NCBI RefSeq assembly: GCF_900240335.1
Contig: NZ_LT964979.1
Span: 496,001-560,000, forward strand
Direction of reading: 5' to 3'
Length of the DNA: 64,000 nt
DNA from: Flavimobilis massiliensis
GTDB taxonomy: Bacteria > Actinomycetota > Actinomycetes > Actinomycetales > Cellulomonadaceae
Shown in pieces: positions 8,901 to 17,199 of the stretch; position 1 is the first letter of the stretch, and every line of letters starts with the position of its first letter. The position numbers and the translations under genes are program-made. A model generated the notes under the pieces. The model was not told the origin of the DNA, ran no database searches, and saw only the letters and a list, made by a program, of their open reading frames with translations.

Positions 8901-9635
8901 TCAGCGGCCGCGCATGCCCTTGCGGTCGACGCGCATGCGCGTGGGGTCGACGCCCTTGGGGATGGGCAGCCGCGCGGTCCCGAGCGCCTGGAGGCGCTTG
9001 AGGACGACGGAGATTTCATGCTTGTTGATCGCCGGCTTGAGCTTCGTCACGTGGCGGACGAGCTTAGGCAGGGGGACCTGCCCGGCCTCGCGGCCGATCT
9101 GGACGACCGTCACGGGGACGTTCGGCAGGACGCGCACCGTACGCTTGCGCTCGTTCTCGCCGACACGCTGTGCGCGCGCCGCGGGCGCCTCGACGAAGAG
9201 GACGACGCCCGGGCGTCCGACGCCCCGGAACACCGCGTCGTGCGTGCGCGGGTCGATGAAGACGGGCTCCTGGTCGAACGTCCAGCCGCGCCGGATCGTG
9301 CCGAGCGCGGCGAGCGACGCCCCGGGCTGGCCTTCGATCCGTGCGTACGCGGCCCTCTCGGCGCGTCGCGCGAGGACGAACATCGCGCCGAGAACAGCGG
9401 TCGGCACGCCGAGGATGCCCCAGAACCAGAGGCTCTTGAACACGATGCCGAGGACGATCGCGACGGCGAAGATGCCAGCGAAGGTCCCGAGGATCCACCA
9501 GCGCACGGCAGGGTCCTGCGTGACCGTCATCTTGTAGGCGTCCCACACCTGGTGGTACCACCGGCGCTTCTTCACCTTGGTCTTCTTCGTGGCCGCCTGC
9601 GCGGGCGCAGCGGCGTCATCCTTCTTGCGGGCCAT
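8901..9635 (-). CDS. DUF4191 family membrane protein
   Basis: Protein of 244 residues with a Lys/Ala-rich cytoplasmic N-terminus (MARKKDDAAAPAQAATKKTK), two adjacent membrane helices near residues 45-65 and 70-90, and a long basic soluble C-terminal part ending in RMRVDRKGMRGR. It matches the actinobacterial DUF4191 family (M. tuberculosis Rv2219), always found beside lipA; no biochemical role is known. The ATG lacks a Shine-Dalgarno and has TAGACT 7 bases upstream. It lies on the same strand as lipA and lipB and directly downstream of them, but probably has its own promoter. Confidence 0.8.
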   Translation of the reverse strand: MARKKDDAAAPAQAATKKTKVKKRRWYHQVWDAYKMTVTQDPAVRWWILGTFAGIFAVAIVLGIVFKSLWFWGILGVPTAVLGAMFVLARRAERAAYARIEGQPGASLAALGTIRRGWTFDQEPVFIDPRTHDAVFRGVGRPGVVLFVEAPAARAQRVGENERKRTVRVLPNVPVTVVQIGREAGQVPLPKLVRHVTKLKPAINKHEISVVLKRLQALGTARLPIPKGVDPTRMRVDRKGMRGR

Positions 9636-9642
9636 GGTCGCC

Positions 9643-9648
9643 AGTCTA
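9643..9648 (-). promoter_or_regulatory. -10 box of a leaderless promoter for the DUF4191 gene
   Basis: TAGACT on the minus strand, 7 nt before the ATG; no Shine-Dalgarno. Lies in the gap after the lipA stop codon. Confidence 0.5.
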
Positions 9649-9670
9649 GTGCCGTTCGGGGGCGTCCCGG

Positions 9671-10684
9671 TCAGGACGTCGGCTGCTGGGCGAGGAGGTG
9701 GGCTGCCTCCTGGCGCGACGTCGTCGGCTCGGCAAGGTGCGCGAGCTCGGCAGGGATCTCGAGGCCGCGGCGCGTCATCGCCTGTCCCCAGAGGCGACCC
9801 GCGCGGTAGGAGGAGCGGACGAGCGGTCCGGACATCACGCCGAGGAAGCCGGTCGACTCGGCGACCTCCGAGAGGTGCACGAACTCCTCGGGCTTGACCC
9901 AGCGGTCGACCGGGTGGTGTCGCGGGCTCGGGCGGAGGTACTGGGTGATCGTCAGGAGGTCGGTGCCGGCCTCGTGGAGCGCGACGATCGCCTCCTCGGC
10001 CTCCTCGGTGGTCTCGCCCATACCGAGGATGAGGTTCGACTTCGTGACGAACCCGGCCTCGCGCGCCTGCGTGAGCACGGACAGGGAGCGGTCGTACCGG
10101 AATCCGGGGCGGATCTGCTTGAAGATGCGCGGCACCGTCTCGAGGTTGTGCGCGAGCACCTCGGGGCGCGACGAGAAGACCTCGGCGAGAAGCTCGGGCA
10201 CCGCGTTGAAGTCGGGGATGAGCAGCTCGACGCCCGTGCCCGGGTTGAGCGCGTGGATCTGCCGCACCGTCTCGGCGTAGAGCCAGGCGCCGCCGTCGGG
10301 CAGGTCGTCCCGGGCGACACCCGTGATCGTCGAGTACTTGAGGCCCATCTGGCGCACCGACTCCGCGACCCTCCGGGGCTCGTCACGGTCGAGCGCGGCA
10401 GGCTTGCCCGTGTCGATCTGGCAGAAGTCGCAGCGACGCGTGCACTCGGAGCCACCGATGAGGAACGTCGCCTCGCGGTCCTCCCAGCACTCGTAGATGT
10501 TGGGGCAGCCAGCTTCCTCGCACACCGTGTGGAGCCCGCCCGAGCGCACGAGGTCCTTGAGCTCGGAGTACTCGGGGCCCATCGTCGCGCGGGTCTTGAT
10601 CCAGCCCGGCTTCTTCTCGATCGGGACGGCGGCGTTGCGCGCCTCGACCCGCAGCATGCGGCGGCCCTCGGGTGCGATCGTCAC
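9671..10684 (-). CDS. lipA: Lipoyl synthase
   Basis: Radical-SAM enzyme that inserts two sulfurs into protein-bound octanoyl groups to make lipoate. The 337-residue product has the auxiliary cluster cysteines C55, C60 and C66 (CEEAGCPNIYEC), the radical-SAM CxxxCxxC set C81, C85 and C88 (CTRRCDFC), and the C-terminal RSSYRAG motif whose serine binds the auxiliary cluster. The GTG start at 10684 is preceded by AGGAG; the open frame continues upstream without similarity. It follows lipB (gap about 95 bases) on the same strand; the two act in sequence on the E2 protein encoded nearby. It depends on Fe-S assembly, for which erpA lies 14 kb away. Confidence 0.95.
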   Translation of the reverse strand: MTIAPEGRRMLRVEARNAAVPIEKKPGWIKTRATMGPEYSELKDLVRSGGLHTVCEEAGCPNIYECWEDREATFLIGGSECTRRCDFCQIDTGKPAALDRDEPRRVAESVRQMGLKYSTITGVARDDLPDGGAWLYAETVRQIHALNPGTGVELLIPDFNAVPELLAEVFSSRPEVLAHNLETVPRIFKQIRPGFRYDRSLSVLTQAREAGFVTKSNLILGMGETTEEAEEAIVALHEAGTDLLTITQYLRPSPRHHPVDRWVKPEEFVHLSEVAESTGFLGVMSGPLVRSSYRAGRLWGQAMTRRGLEIPAELAHLAEPTTSRQEAAHLLAQQPTS

Positions 10685-10778
10685 GTGCTCTCCTGGCTTC
10701 TCAGGGACGGAGGTACCAGCGTACGCCGGGGGATGTCGTCGCGGGCGGGGATTCGGTTGCCGGACGGCCTCGTGCAGG

Positions 10779-11459
10779 TCAGACGTGAGACTCGTCGAGG
10801 GTCCGTCGGACGACGTCGGTGGGCCCGGAGGCGCGCAACGACGCCAGTTCACGGGAGAGGTGGCCGACGAGCCCGTCGACGACCGTGGTCGGGGTCAGGG
10901 ACGTGCCCGTCGCCCGCGTGAGGGATGTCACGTCCGCGTCGTCGATGCCGCACGGAACGATCCGGTCGAACGCGGTGAGGTCCGGGTCGACATTGAGCGC
11001 GAGCCCGTGCATCGTCACGCCCTTGGCGACACGGCAGCCGATCGCGGCGACCTTCGCGTCGGGGGTACCCGGCACCCACACCCCGCTGCGCCCGTCGACG
11101 CGGACGGTCGCGAGGCCGTGGTCGTCGCACATCTTGATGATCGCCTCCTCGAGGGCGCGCACGTACGCGACGACGTCGACCGGCTCCGCGAGACGCAGGA
11201 TCGGGTACACGACGAGCTGCCCGGGGCCGTGCCACGTGATGCGGCCGCCGCGGTCGATCTCGACGACTCGTGTGCCGTCCGTGGGCAGGTCGGTGCGCCG
11301 GGTACGACGGCCGGCCGTGTAGACGTCGGCGTGCTCGAGCACGAGGAGCGTGTCGGGCCGGCGGCCCTCGAGGACGTCCGCGTGGACGCGACGTTGCAGC
11401 TCCCACGTCTCCTCGAAGTCGCGCAGCTGCGTCCCGAGACCGAGGTCGACGACATCCAT
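10779..11459 (-). CDS. lipB: Octanoyl-[acyl carrier protein]:protein N-octanoyltransferase
   Basis: Moves the octanoyl group from acyl carrier protein to the lipoyl lysine of target proteins, the step before LipA. The 226-residue protein has the signature RGGRITWHGPGQLVVYP (residues 70-86), the catalytic Lys136 (TPDAKVAAIG) and catalytic Cys170 (IVPCGI). The ATG at 11459 has no Shine-Dalgarno but TACCGT six bases before it, so the message is probably leaderless. lipA follows on the same strand. Confidence 0.94.
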   Translation of the reverse strand: MDVVDLGLGTQLRDFEETWELQRRVHADVLEGRRPDTLLVLEHADVYTAGRRTRRTDLPTDGTRVVEIDRGGRITWHGPGQLVVYPILRLAEPVDVVAYVRALEEAIIKMCDDHGLATVRVDGRSGVWVPGTPDAKVAAIGCRVAKGVTMHGLALNVDPDLTAFDRIVPCGIDDADVTSLTRATGTSLTPTTVVDGLVGHLSRELASLRASGPTDVVRRTLDESHV

Positions 11460-11465
11460 GCCGCC

Positions 11466-11471
11466 ACGGTA
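11466..11471 (-). promoter_or_regulatory. -10 box of a leaderless promoter for lipB
   Basis: TACCGT on the minus strand, 6 nt before the lipB ATG; no Shine-Dalgarno. Confidence 0.5.
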
Positions 11472-11568
11472 ACCCGGGGCGGACCGGACCGTCGGAGCGG
11501 TCCGCGGCCCGGGCGCCCGAGCCTGTGGATGACGCCCGCGCGCGTCCGCGACGCGCTTGGATGCAGGG

Positions 11569-13398
11569 ATGGACGACGAGCGCAGAGTGCTGCCCGGGCC
11601 CGACGACGCGGCGCGTGCCGACCTCAGGTCGCCGACATCATCGGGGCCGGACGTCTGGCGCGTTGCCGGGGCGACGCCCGGGGCCGTCCCCGACCCGACG
11701 CCCGGGCGGGACGCCCCTGTGGAGCGGCCGGACGTCGACGAGGCATTGCTGCGCCTCGGCCTCCGCCTTGTCGACGCTCGCGACACGACAGGGCCGTGGA
11801 CGGCGGAGAGCAACGACGGCGTCGTGCACGACGTGACGGCGCTCGCCGTCGAGAGCGTCGAACGGTGGGAGGTGCTGCGCACCCGGACGACGGCGCTCCT
11901 CGGACTCGAGCACGAGAACGTCGTCCCGCTCGTCGGTGCCCTGCCGGTAGGCGACCCCGATGCCGCGGCCCCGCGCACGCTCGTCCTCGTGTGGCTCCCG
12001 GCCCCAGCGCAGCGACGTCCGGACGTCGCCCGTGCGACGACGGCCCGCGAGCTGCTCGACGTGCTCGTCACGGCGTGCCGGGGGACCGTCGCGCTCCGCG
12101 CGTGCGGGATCGACGTCCCTGGTGCCGCGGCTGTTGCTTCGCTCCTCGCGTCCGACGCTCAGCAGGACCGCCCGCAGCTCCATCCGTGGCGCTGGTGCGG
12201 CGAACCCACCTCGGCGACGGTCGGCCTGTCCGACGTCACCCGTGCGGTGGCCGGCGCGGTGACCCGGCGGGCCGAGCGGGACGGCACGGTGCTTCCGCGC
12301 CGGGTCCGGGACCTACTGGCGGCAGGGACGGGTCCTGCGGCTCCCGCGCCCGGGGACCTTGCGGTGCGGGCGATCGAGCTTCTCGGAGACGCTTCGGCGA
12401 AGACGAGTTCCTCGATGCCCGGGGCTACTGGGGCAGAGACACGAGGCGAGGCCGTGGGCGGCGACTGGCGCGAGATCGTCAGAGGCAGCCCCGCCCCGCT
12501 CGTCGTCGCCCCGCCGCAGGCGCGACGTCACGGCAGGCTCCGGCCGCCGGAGCCGGGGGAGAGGAGGCCGCACGGCCTCGCTGACGGCATCGCTGTGGCG
12601 CCCGGGACAACGCTCCCGGCACGGCCGACGGATCGGACCCGGAGTGCGGCGGCGCGTCCGACGGAACAGGGAGGACGCCGATCGTCGCACGCACGAGCCT
12701 CCGCGACCGCGATCCCGAGTGCCCGCGGGCACTCGGTCGGAGCACGCACCGCAGGTGGAGCATCCTTGCGGGGCTTGCGACGCCCAGGTGGCTACGGGCG
12801 GCGACGTGGCGTCGTGGTGGGCGTCGTGCTCCTCGTGGCCGGCGGAGTCGGCGTGGCAGTGCACGGCGCGCCGTTCGGCGATGCGCCGAGGAGCCGTCCC
12901 GCGGCCGCGCCCTCGACGCCGCAGGTGACTGCGGCGCCACCGTCGCAGCCCGGGGCGGACGCAGCGGGCACGGATCCTGTCATGGAAGCCACGGAGCCGT
13001 CCGGACCCGGAGACCCCGCTGCCGCCGCCCGCCGGGCCACCGTCGGTCGGGTCGAGCTGCTGGCGGCCCTTGCCCCCGTGCCCGCGGCGCGGCGGACGCA
13101 GGCCACGGCGGACGTTGATGCACGCCTCGGCGAGCTCGTCGCCGCAGGGCCGGTGCGGGACGCGGACCGCGCGTTCGTCGAGCGAGTGCTCAGCGGGGAT
13201 GAGGTGCCGCCGCAGGTCCGCGCCGAGGTGAGGACCGCCGATGTCGTGAGCCAGGACTCGACGTCGGCGACCGTCGCCATGACGTACGCGCTCGTCCCTG
13301 GCGGCGGGGTGATGCAGCAGACCCTCCGGCTCGTGCTCGACGCTGGTGTGTGGAAGGTCGTCTCGGTCACTGACTCGCCGGGGGAGCCTCGGACCTGA
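11569..13398 (+). CDS. Single-pass membrane protein of unknown function, possible degenerate kinase-like N-domain
   Basis: Not recognised with certainty. The 609-residue protein has a soluble N-terminal region (about 1-270), an Arg/Pro/Ser-rich disordered stretch (about 280-400), one membrane helix (RRGVVVGVVLLVAGGVGVAVHG, near residue 425) and an outside domain of about 170 residues that ends in an NTF2-like strand pattern (TSATVAMTYALV, then VLDAGVWKVVSVTDSP). The stretch LLGLEHENVVPLVGALPVG and the following LVLVWLPA resemble the H..IVPL / hinge region of Ser/Thr kinases, and RELLDVLVTACRGTVALRA resembles the helix after it, but glycine loop, catalytic loop and DFG are absent. A TTG four codons upstream is an alternative start. 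It lies between lipB (divergent) and the E2 gene (convergent). Confidence 0.6.
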   Translation: MDDERRVLPGPDDAARADLRSPTSSGPDVWRVAGATPGAVPDPTPGRDAPVERPDVDEALLRLGLRLVDARDTTGPWTAESNDGVVHDVTALAVESVERWEVLRTRTTALLGLEHENVVPLVGALPVGDPDAAAPRTLVLVWLPAPAQRRPDVARATTARELLDVLVTACRGTVALRACGIDVPGAAAVASLLASDAQQDRPQLHPWRWCGEPTSATVGLSDVTRAVAGAVTRRAERDGTVLPRRVRDLLAAGTGPAAPAPGDLAVRAIELLGDASAKTSSSMPGATGAETRGEAVGGDWREIVRGSPAPLVVAPPQARRHGRLRPPEPGERRPHGLADGIAVAPGTTLPARPTDRTRSAAARPTEQGGRRSSHARASATAIPSARGHSVGARTAGGASLRGLRRPGGYGRRRGVVVGVVLLVAGGVGVAVHGAPFGDAPRSRPAAAPSTPQVTAAPPSQPGADAAGTDPVMEATEPSGPGDPAAAARRATVGRVELLAALAPVPAARRTQATADVDARLGELVAAGPVRDADRAFVERVLSGDEVPPQVRAEVRTADVVSQDSTSATVAMTYALVPGGGVMQQTLRLVLDAGVWKVVSVTDSPGEPRT

Positions 13399-13411
13399 GT
13401 CCCGGCATGCA

Positions 13412-13451
13412 CGAAGCCCGTCATGCCGCTGCTGCGGCACGACGGGCTTCG
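13412..13451. terminator. Bidirectional hairpin between the membrane protein gene and sucB
   Basis: Stem of cgaagcccgtc and tgccgc arms around a tgct loop, with one internal mismatch. Both neighbouring genes converge on it. Confidence 0.7.
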
Positions 13452-13463
13452 TTCACGCTCGTG

Positions 13464-15215
13464 TCAGAGACCGACCTCGGACTCGAACGCGCCCTCCTCG
13501 ATGCGGCGCTTGACCGCCATGAGGTAGCGCGATGCGTCCGCGCCGTCGACCAGGCGGTGGTCGTACGACAGGGAGAGGTAGCAGATCTGACGGATCGCGA
13601 TGACGTCCTGGCCGTCCTCGTCCTGGATGACCGCGGGACGCTTGACGATCGTGCCCGTGCCGAGGATCGCGGACGTGCCGCCGGGGACGATCGGCGTGTC
13701 GATGAGCGCGCCGCCCGACCCCGTGTTGGTGATCGTGAACGTCGCACCGCCGAGCTCGTCCGGCGTCACCTTGTTGTCACGCGTCCGCGTGGCGAGGTCC
13801 GCGATCTTGCGGGAGAGACCGGCGAGGTTGAGGTCGCCTGCGTCGTGGATGACGGGGACGAGCAGGCCGCGCGGGGTGTCGACCGCGATGCCGACGTTCT
13901 CCTGGCCGTGGTACGTGATGACGTCGTCGGCGAGCACGCCGTTGATCTTCGGGAATGCCTTGAGCGCCTCGACCGCGGCGAGCGTGAAGAACGGCAGGAA
14001 CGTGAGGTTCGCACCTTCGCGTGCCTTGAAGCCGTCCTTCGCCTTCGCACGCAGGCGTGCGACCTTCGTGACGTCAACCTCGACGACCGTCGTCAGCTGG
14101 GCCTGCGTCTGCAGGGCCTCGACCATGCGGGTCGCGATGATCTTGCGGAGGCGGCTGGCCTTCTCGGTCGTGCCGCGCAGCGGGGAGACCTCGAGCTTCG
14201 TCGACGGCTTCGCGGCCGCAGCGGGCGCGGCGGCGGGAGCCGGGACGGCCTGTGCGGCGGCAGCCTTGGCGGCCGCCTCGAGGACGTCCTCCTTGCGAAT
14301 ACGACCGCCGACGCCCGTGCCCGTGAGCGACGCGACGTCGACACCCTTCTCGGCCGCGAGCTTGCGGACGAGCGGGGTGAGGTAGCCCGATGCCTGCTGG
14401 GCGGCTGCCGACGGCGCCGGTGCGGCGGGCGCGGCTGCCGGGGCCGCGGCTGCGGCCGGGGCCGGGGCCGGTGCAGGCGCAGGGGCTGCGGCGGGTGCCG
14501 GAGCGGCAGCAGGTTCCGGAGCGGCGGCAGGTTCCGGAGCGGCAGCAGGTTCCGGAGCGGCGGCGGGCGCGGCGCCCGAGCCGACGACGGCGAGCGCCGT
14601 TCCGACCTCGACCGTCTCGTCCTCCTGGACGAGGATCTGCTGGAGCGTGCCAGCGACGGGCGAGGGGATCTCCGTGTCGACCTTGTCGGTCGAGACCTCG
14701 AGGAGCGGCTCATCGACCTCGACCGCGTCGCCGACCTGCTTGAGCCAGCGGGTGACGGTGCCCTCGGTCACCGATTCGCCGAGCGCGGGCATGACGACCT
14801 GCTCACCCTCGCCGCCGGACGCGCTCGCCGGCGCGTCGGACGACGGTGCGGGTGCTGCCTCGGGCGCAGCCTCGGCGACAGCGGTCGCCGAAGCGTCCGG
14901 GGTGGGCTGGGCCGGAGCGGCCTCGGCAGGCGCGGCCTCGGCGGGAGCAGCCTCCGCGGCCGACTCGCCACTGCCCGAGCCGTCGCCGACGAATGCGAGG
15001 TCGGTGCCGACCTCGACGGTCTCGTCCTCCTCGACGAGGATCTTCTCGAGCACGCCAGCGACGGGCGAGGGGATCTCGGTGTCGACCTTGTCGGTCGAGA
15101 CCTCGAGCAAGGGCTCGTCGACCTCGACGCGCTCGCCAACCTCCTTGAGCCAGCGGGTGACGGTTCCCTCGGTGACGGACTCGCCCAGCGCGGGCATCTT
15201 GACGGCTTCAGACAT
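13464..15215 (-). CDS. sucB: Dihydrolipoamide acyltransferase (E2) with two lipoyl domains
   Basis: Core acyltransferase of a 2-oxo acid dehydrogenase complex. The 583-residue protein has two lipoyl domains with lipoylated Lys43 and Lys178 (both in EVSTDKVDTEIPSP), each followed by an Ala/Pro-rich swinging linker, a peripheral-subunit-binding domain near 275-312 (YLTPLVRKLAAEKGVDV) and a catalytic domain with His553 in SYDHRLVDG. Actinobacterial databases name it SucB, but the M. tuberculosis homologue (DlaT) is the pyruvate dehydrogenase E2, because actinobacterial 2-oxoglutarate dehydrogenase carries its own E2 domain; PDH is therefore the likelier role. GAGGAG precedes the ATG. It lies 32 bases after lpd, so E3 and E2 form an operon, with the lipoylation genes next door. 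Confidence 0.94.
   Translation of the reverse strand: MSEAVKMPALGESVTEGTVTRWLKEVGERVEVDEPLLEVSTDKVDTEIPSPVAGVLEKILVEEDETVEVGTDLAFVGDGSGSGESAAEAAPAEAAPAEAAPAQPTPDASATAVAEAAPEAAPAPSSDAPASASGGEGEQVVMPALGESVTEGTVTRWLKQVGDAVEVDEPLLEVSTDKVDTEIPSPVAGTLQQILVQEDETVEVGTALAVVGSGAAPAAAPEPAAAPEPAAAPEPAAAPAPAAAPAPAPAPAPAAAAAPAAAPAAPAPSAAAQQASGYLTPLVRKLAAEKGVDVASLTGTGVGGRIRKEDVLEAAAKAAAAQAVPAPAAAPAAAAKPSTKLEVSPLRGTTEKASRLRKIIATRMVEALQTQAQLTTVVEVDVTKVARLRAKAKDGFKAREGANLTFLPFFTLAAVEALKAFPKINGVLADDVITYHGQENVGIAVDTPRGLLVPVIHDAGDLNLAGLSRKIADLATRTRDNKVTPDELGGATFTITNTGSGGALIDTPIVPGGTSAILGTGTIVKRPAVIQDEDGQDVIAIRQICYLSLSYDHRLVDGADASRYLMAVKRRIEEGAFESEVGL
14498..14565 (-). repeat. 18-base tandem repeat in the E2 linker
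   Basis: Four near-identical copies of ccggagcggcagcaggtt encode the EPAAAP units in the linker after the second lipoyl domain. Such arrays change copy number easily and set linker length. Confidence 0.85.
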
Positions 15216-15247
15216 GGTTCTGTCTCTCCTCAGGTTTCCGGCTGGGA

Positions 15248-16630
15248 TCAGTTGTGAGCGTGCAGCGGCTTGCCCGCGAGAGCGAGGAACGCCTCGCCGA
15301 GGGCCTCGTTCTGCGTGGGGTGGGCGTGGACGAGGTTCGCGACGTCCTCGGGGTAGGCCTCCCAGTTGACGATGAGCTGGCCCTCGCCGATGAGCTCACC
15401 GACGCGCGACCCGATCATGTGGACGCCGACGACGGGACCGTCCTTGCGGCGCACGAGCTTGATGAAGCCCTGGGTCGCGAGGATCTGGCTCTTGCCGTTG
15501 CCGCCGAGGTTGTACTCGAGGGCCTCGACCTGGTCGTCGCCGTAGAGCTCCTTGGCCTTTGCCTCGGTAACGCCGACGGAGCCGACCTCGGGCTCGCAGT
15601 AGGTGACACGCGGGATTCCCGACTCGTCGATGGGCAGCGGCGACAGGCCGGCGATCTGCTCGGCGACGAAGATGCCCTGCGCGAAGCCGCGGTGGGCGAG
15701 CTGCAGGCCTGGGACGATGTCGCCCGCGGCGTAGATGTTGCCGACACCCGTGTGGAGGCGCTCGTCGACGATGACGAAGCCGCGGTCCATCGTGATGCCC
15801 TGGGCCTCGTAGCCGAGGTCCGCGGTGCGCGGGCCGCGGCCCACGGCGACGAGCAGGATCTCGGCGTCGAACGTCTTGCCGGACTCGAGGGTGACGTGGA
15901 CGCCGCCCTCGTCCTGCGTGACACCGGAGAAGCGGTCGCCGACGGAGAAGTTGATGCCGCGCTTGCGGAACTGGCGCTCGAGCGCCTTCGAGATGGCCTC
16001 GTCCTCGGCGGGGACGAGGTGGGGCAGGCCCTCGACGACGGTGACGTCGGCACCGAACGACTTCCAGACCGACGCGAACTCGACGCCGATGACTCCGCCG
16101 CCGAGCACGATCGCCGAGCCGGGGACGTAGTCGAGGTGGAGTGCCTGGTCGGACGTCATGACGCGTCCGCCGATCTCGAGGCCCGGGAGCGAGCGAGCGT
16201 AGGAGCCGGTCGCGAGGACGATGTTGCGGCCCTTGATGACCTGGCCGTTCACCTCGACGGCGTCGGGGCCGACGAGCTTGCCGTGGCCCTCGACGAGCGT
16301 CACCTGGCGCGACTTCACAAGGCCCTGGAGACCCTTGTAGAGGCGCGAAATCACGCCCTCCTTGTAGGAGTTGACGCCTGCCATGTCGATGCCCTTGAGC
16401 TCGGTGTGAACACCGAACTTCGAGCCCTCGCGGGCATTGTCGGCGAGCTCGGCGGCGTGCAGGAGCGCCTTCGTCGGGATGCAGCCGTTGTGGAGGCACG
16501 TGCCACCCAGCTTGTTCTCCTCGACGAGCGCGACGGAGAGGCCCAGCTGGGCTCCGCGCAGGGCGGTGGCGTAGCCGCCGCTTCCTCCGCCGAGGACGAC
16601 GATGTCGAAAGTGCCGTTGGTGTCGGCCAC
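15248..16630 (-). CDS. lpd: Dihydrolipoyl dehydrogenase (E3)
   Basis: FAD enzyme that reoxidises dihydrolipoyl groups of E2 with NAD+. The 460-residue protein has the N-terminal FAD fingerprint VVLGGGSGGYATA, the redox disulfide Cys45/Cys50 in GGTCLHNGCIPTK, the NAD-binding GGGVIGVEFA and the C-terminal HAHPTQNEALGEAF stretch with the catalytic His. AAGGAG precedes the GTG start. First gene of the lpd-sucB pair and divergent from a small conserved gene. Confidence 0.95.
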   Translation of the reverse strand: MADTNGTFDIVVLGGGSGGYATALRGAQLGLSVALVEENKLGGTCLHNGCIPTKALLHAAELADNAREGSKFGVHTELKGIDMAGVNSYKEGVISRLYKGLQGLVKSRQVTLVEGHGKLVGPDAVEVNGQVIKGRNIVLATGSYARSLPGLEIGGRVMTSDQALHLDYVPGSAIVLGGGVIGVEFASVWKSFGADVTVVEGLPHLVPAEDEAISKALERQFRKRGINFSVGDRFSGVTQDEGGVHVTLESGKTFDAEILLVAVGRGPRTADLGYEAQGITMDRGFVIVDERLHTGVGNIYAAGDIVPGLQLAHRGFAQGIFVAEQIAGLSPLPIDESGIPRVTYCEPEVGSVGVTEAKAKELYGDDQVEALEYNLGGNGKSQILATQGFIKLVRRKDGPVVGVHMIGSRVGELIGEGQLIVNWEAYPEDVANLVHAHPTQNEALGEAFLALAGKPLHAHN

Positions 16631-16769
16631 GTGCAGCTCCTTAGATGCGAACGGTCGGCGGTCACGCCGACTTCATCTTGTCATCAGTAGGACTCTCGGC
16701 CCAACCGGATCGACCGCGGCGTGCTGTGATGCCGCTGACACCGACCGTGAGGGTGACGCCGTCGCTCGC

Positions 16770-16775
16770 TACGAT
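16770..16775 (+). promoter_or_regulatory. -10 box of a leaderless promoter
   Basis: TACGAT followed by six bases and the ATG at 16782; no Shine-Dalgarno. Confidence 0.55.
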
Positions 16776-16781
16776 CGTGGG

Positions 16782-17126
16782 ATGAGTCTCTTCCGTCGCC
16801 GTCCGCGTGACGGCGGTCCAGCCCGGTCCGGCCGGGAGGGGCGGGCCAGCGTCGCGCACCTCTCGGAGTTCGTCGCGTCCCGCACGGGCGTCGAGGCGTA
16901 CGTGGAGCCGCCGACGCGTGACACCCCCGCGACCGTGCTCCTCGTTGCGACGACGGGGGAGTGGACGCGGCGAGCCACGCCCGACGAGCGCACGGCGTTC
17001 GACGTCGCAGGGTCGCTCGGCGTCCCGGTGTACAACGTGCGGTTCACGGGGTACCCCCAGCGCTACCGGGACTGGGGCACGCGCCAGAAGGGCCGCCGCC
17101 TCACCCAGGACCCGCCGACAGCGTAG
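16782..17126 (+). CDS. Small conserved actinobacterial protein
   Basis: Protein of 114 residues. After a basic N-terminus (MSLFRRRPRD) it has a compact alpha/beta region with ATVLLVATTGEWTRR and a C-terminal block VPVYNVRFTGYPQRYRDW rich in Tyr/Arg, then a basic tail. I recognise the pattern as a widespread actinobacterial protein sometimes labelled oxidoreductase without support; no cofactor or catalytic motif is visible. Leaderless start; convergent with pepA across a strong hairpin. Confidence 0.65.
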   Translation: MSLFRRRPRDGGPARSGREGRASVAHLSEFVASRTGVEAYVEPPTRDTPATVLLVATTGEWTRRATPDERTAFDVAGSLGVPVYNVRFTGYPQRYRDWGTRQKGRRLTQDPPTA

Positions 17127-17135
17127 GCCGTCGCC

Positions 17136-17184
17136 GACGACGAAGGCGTGCCCCCGCACCGAGCGGGAGCACGCCTTCGTCGTC
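17136..17184. terminator. Bidirectional hairpin between the small gene and pepA
   Basis: 16-base perfect stem (gacgacgaaggcgtgc and its complement) with a 17-base loop. Serves both converging genes. Confidence 0.7.
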
Positions 17185-17199
17185 GTGTGAGCGGGAGGC

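Noticed and set aside
14399..14565. CRISPR-like or other functional DNA repeat
   Set aside because: The repeats are in frame and encode the Ala/Pro linker of the E2 protein; no spacers.
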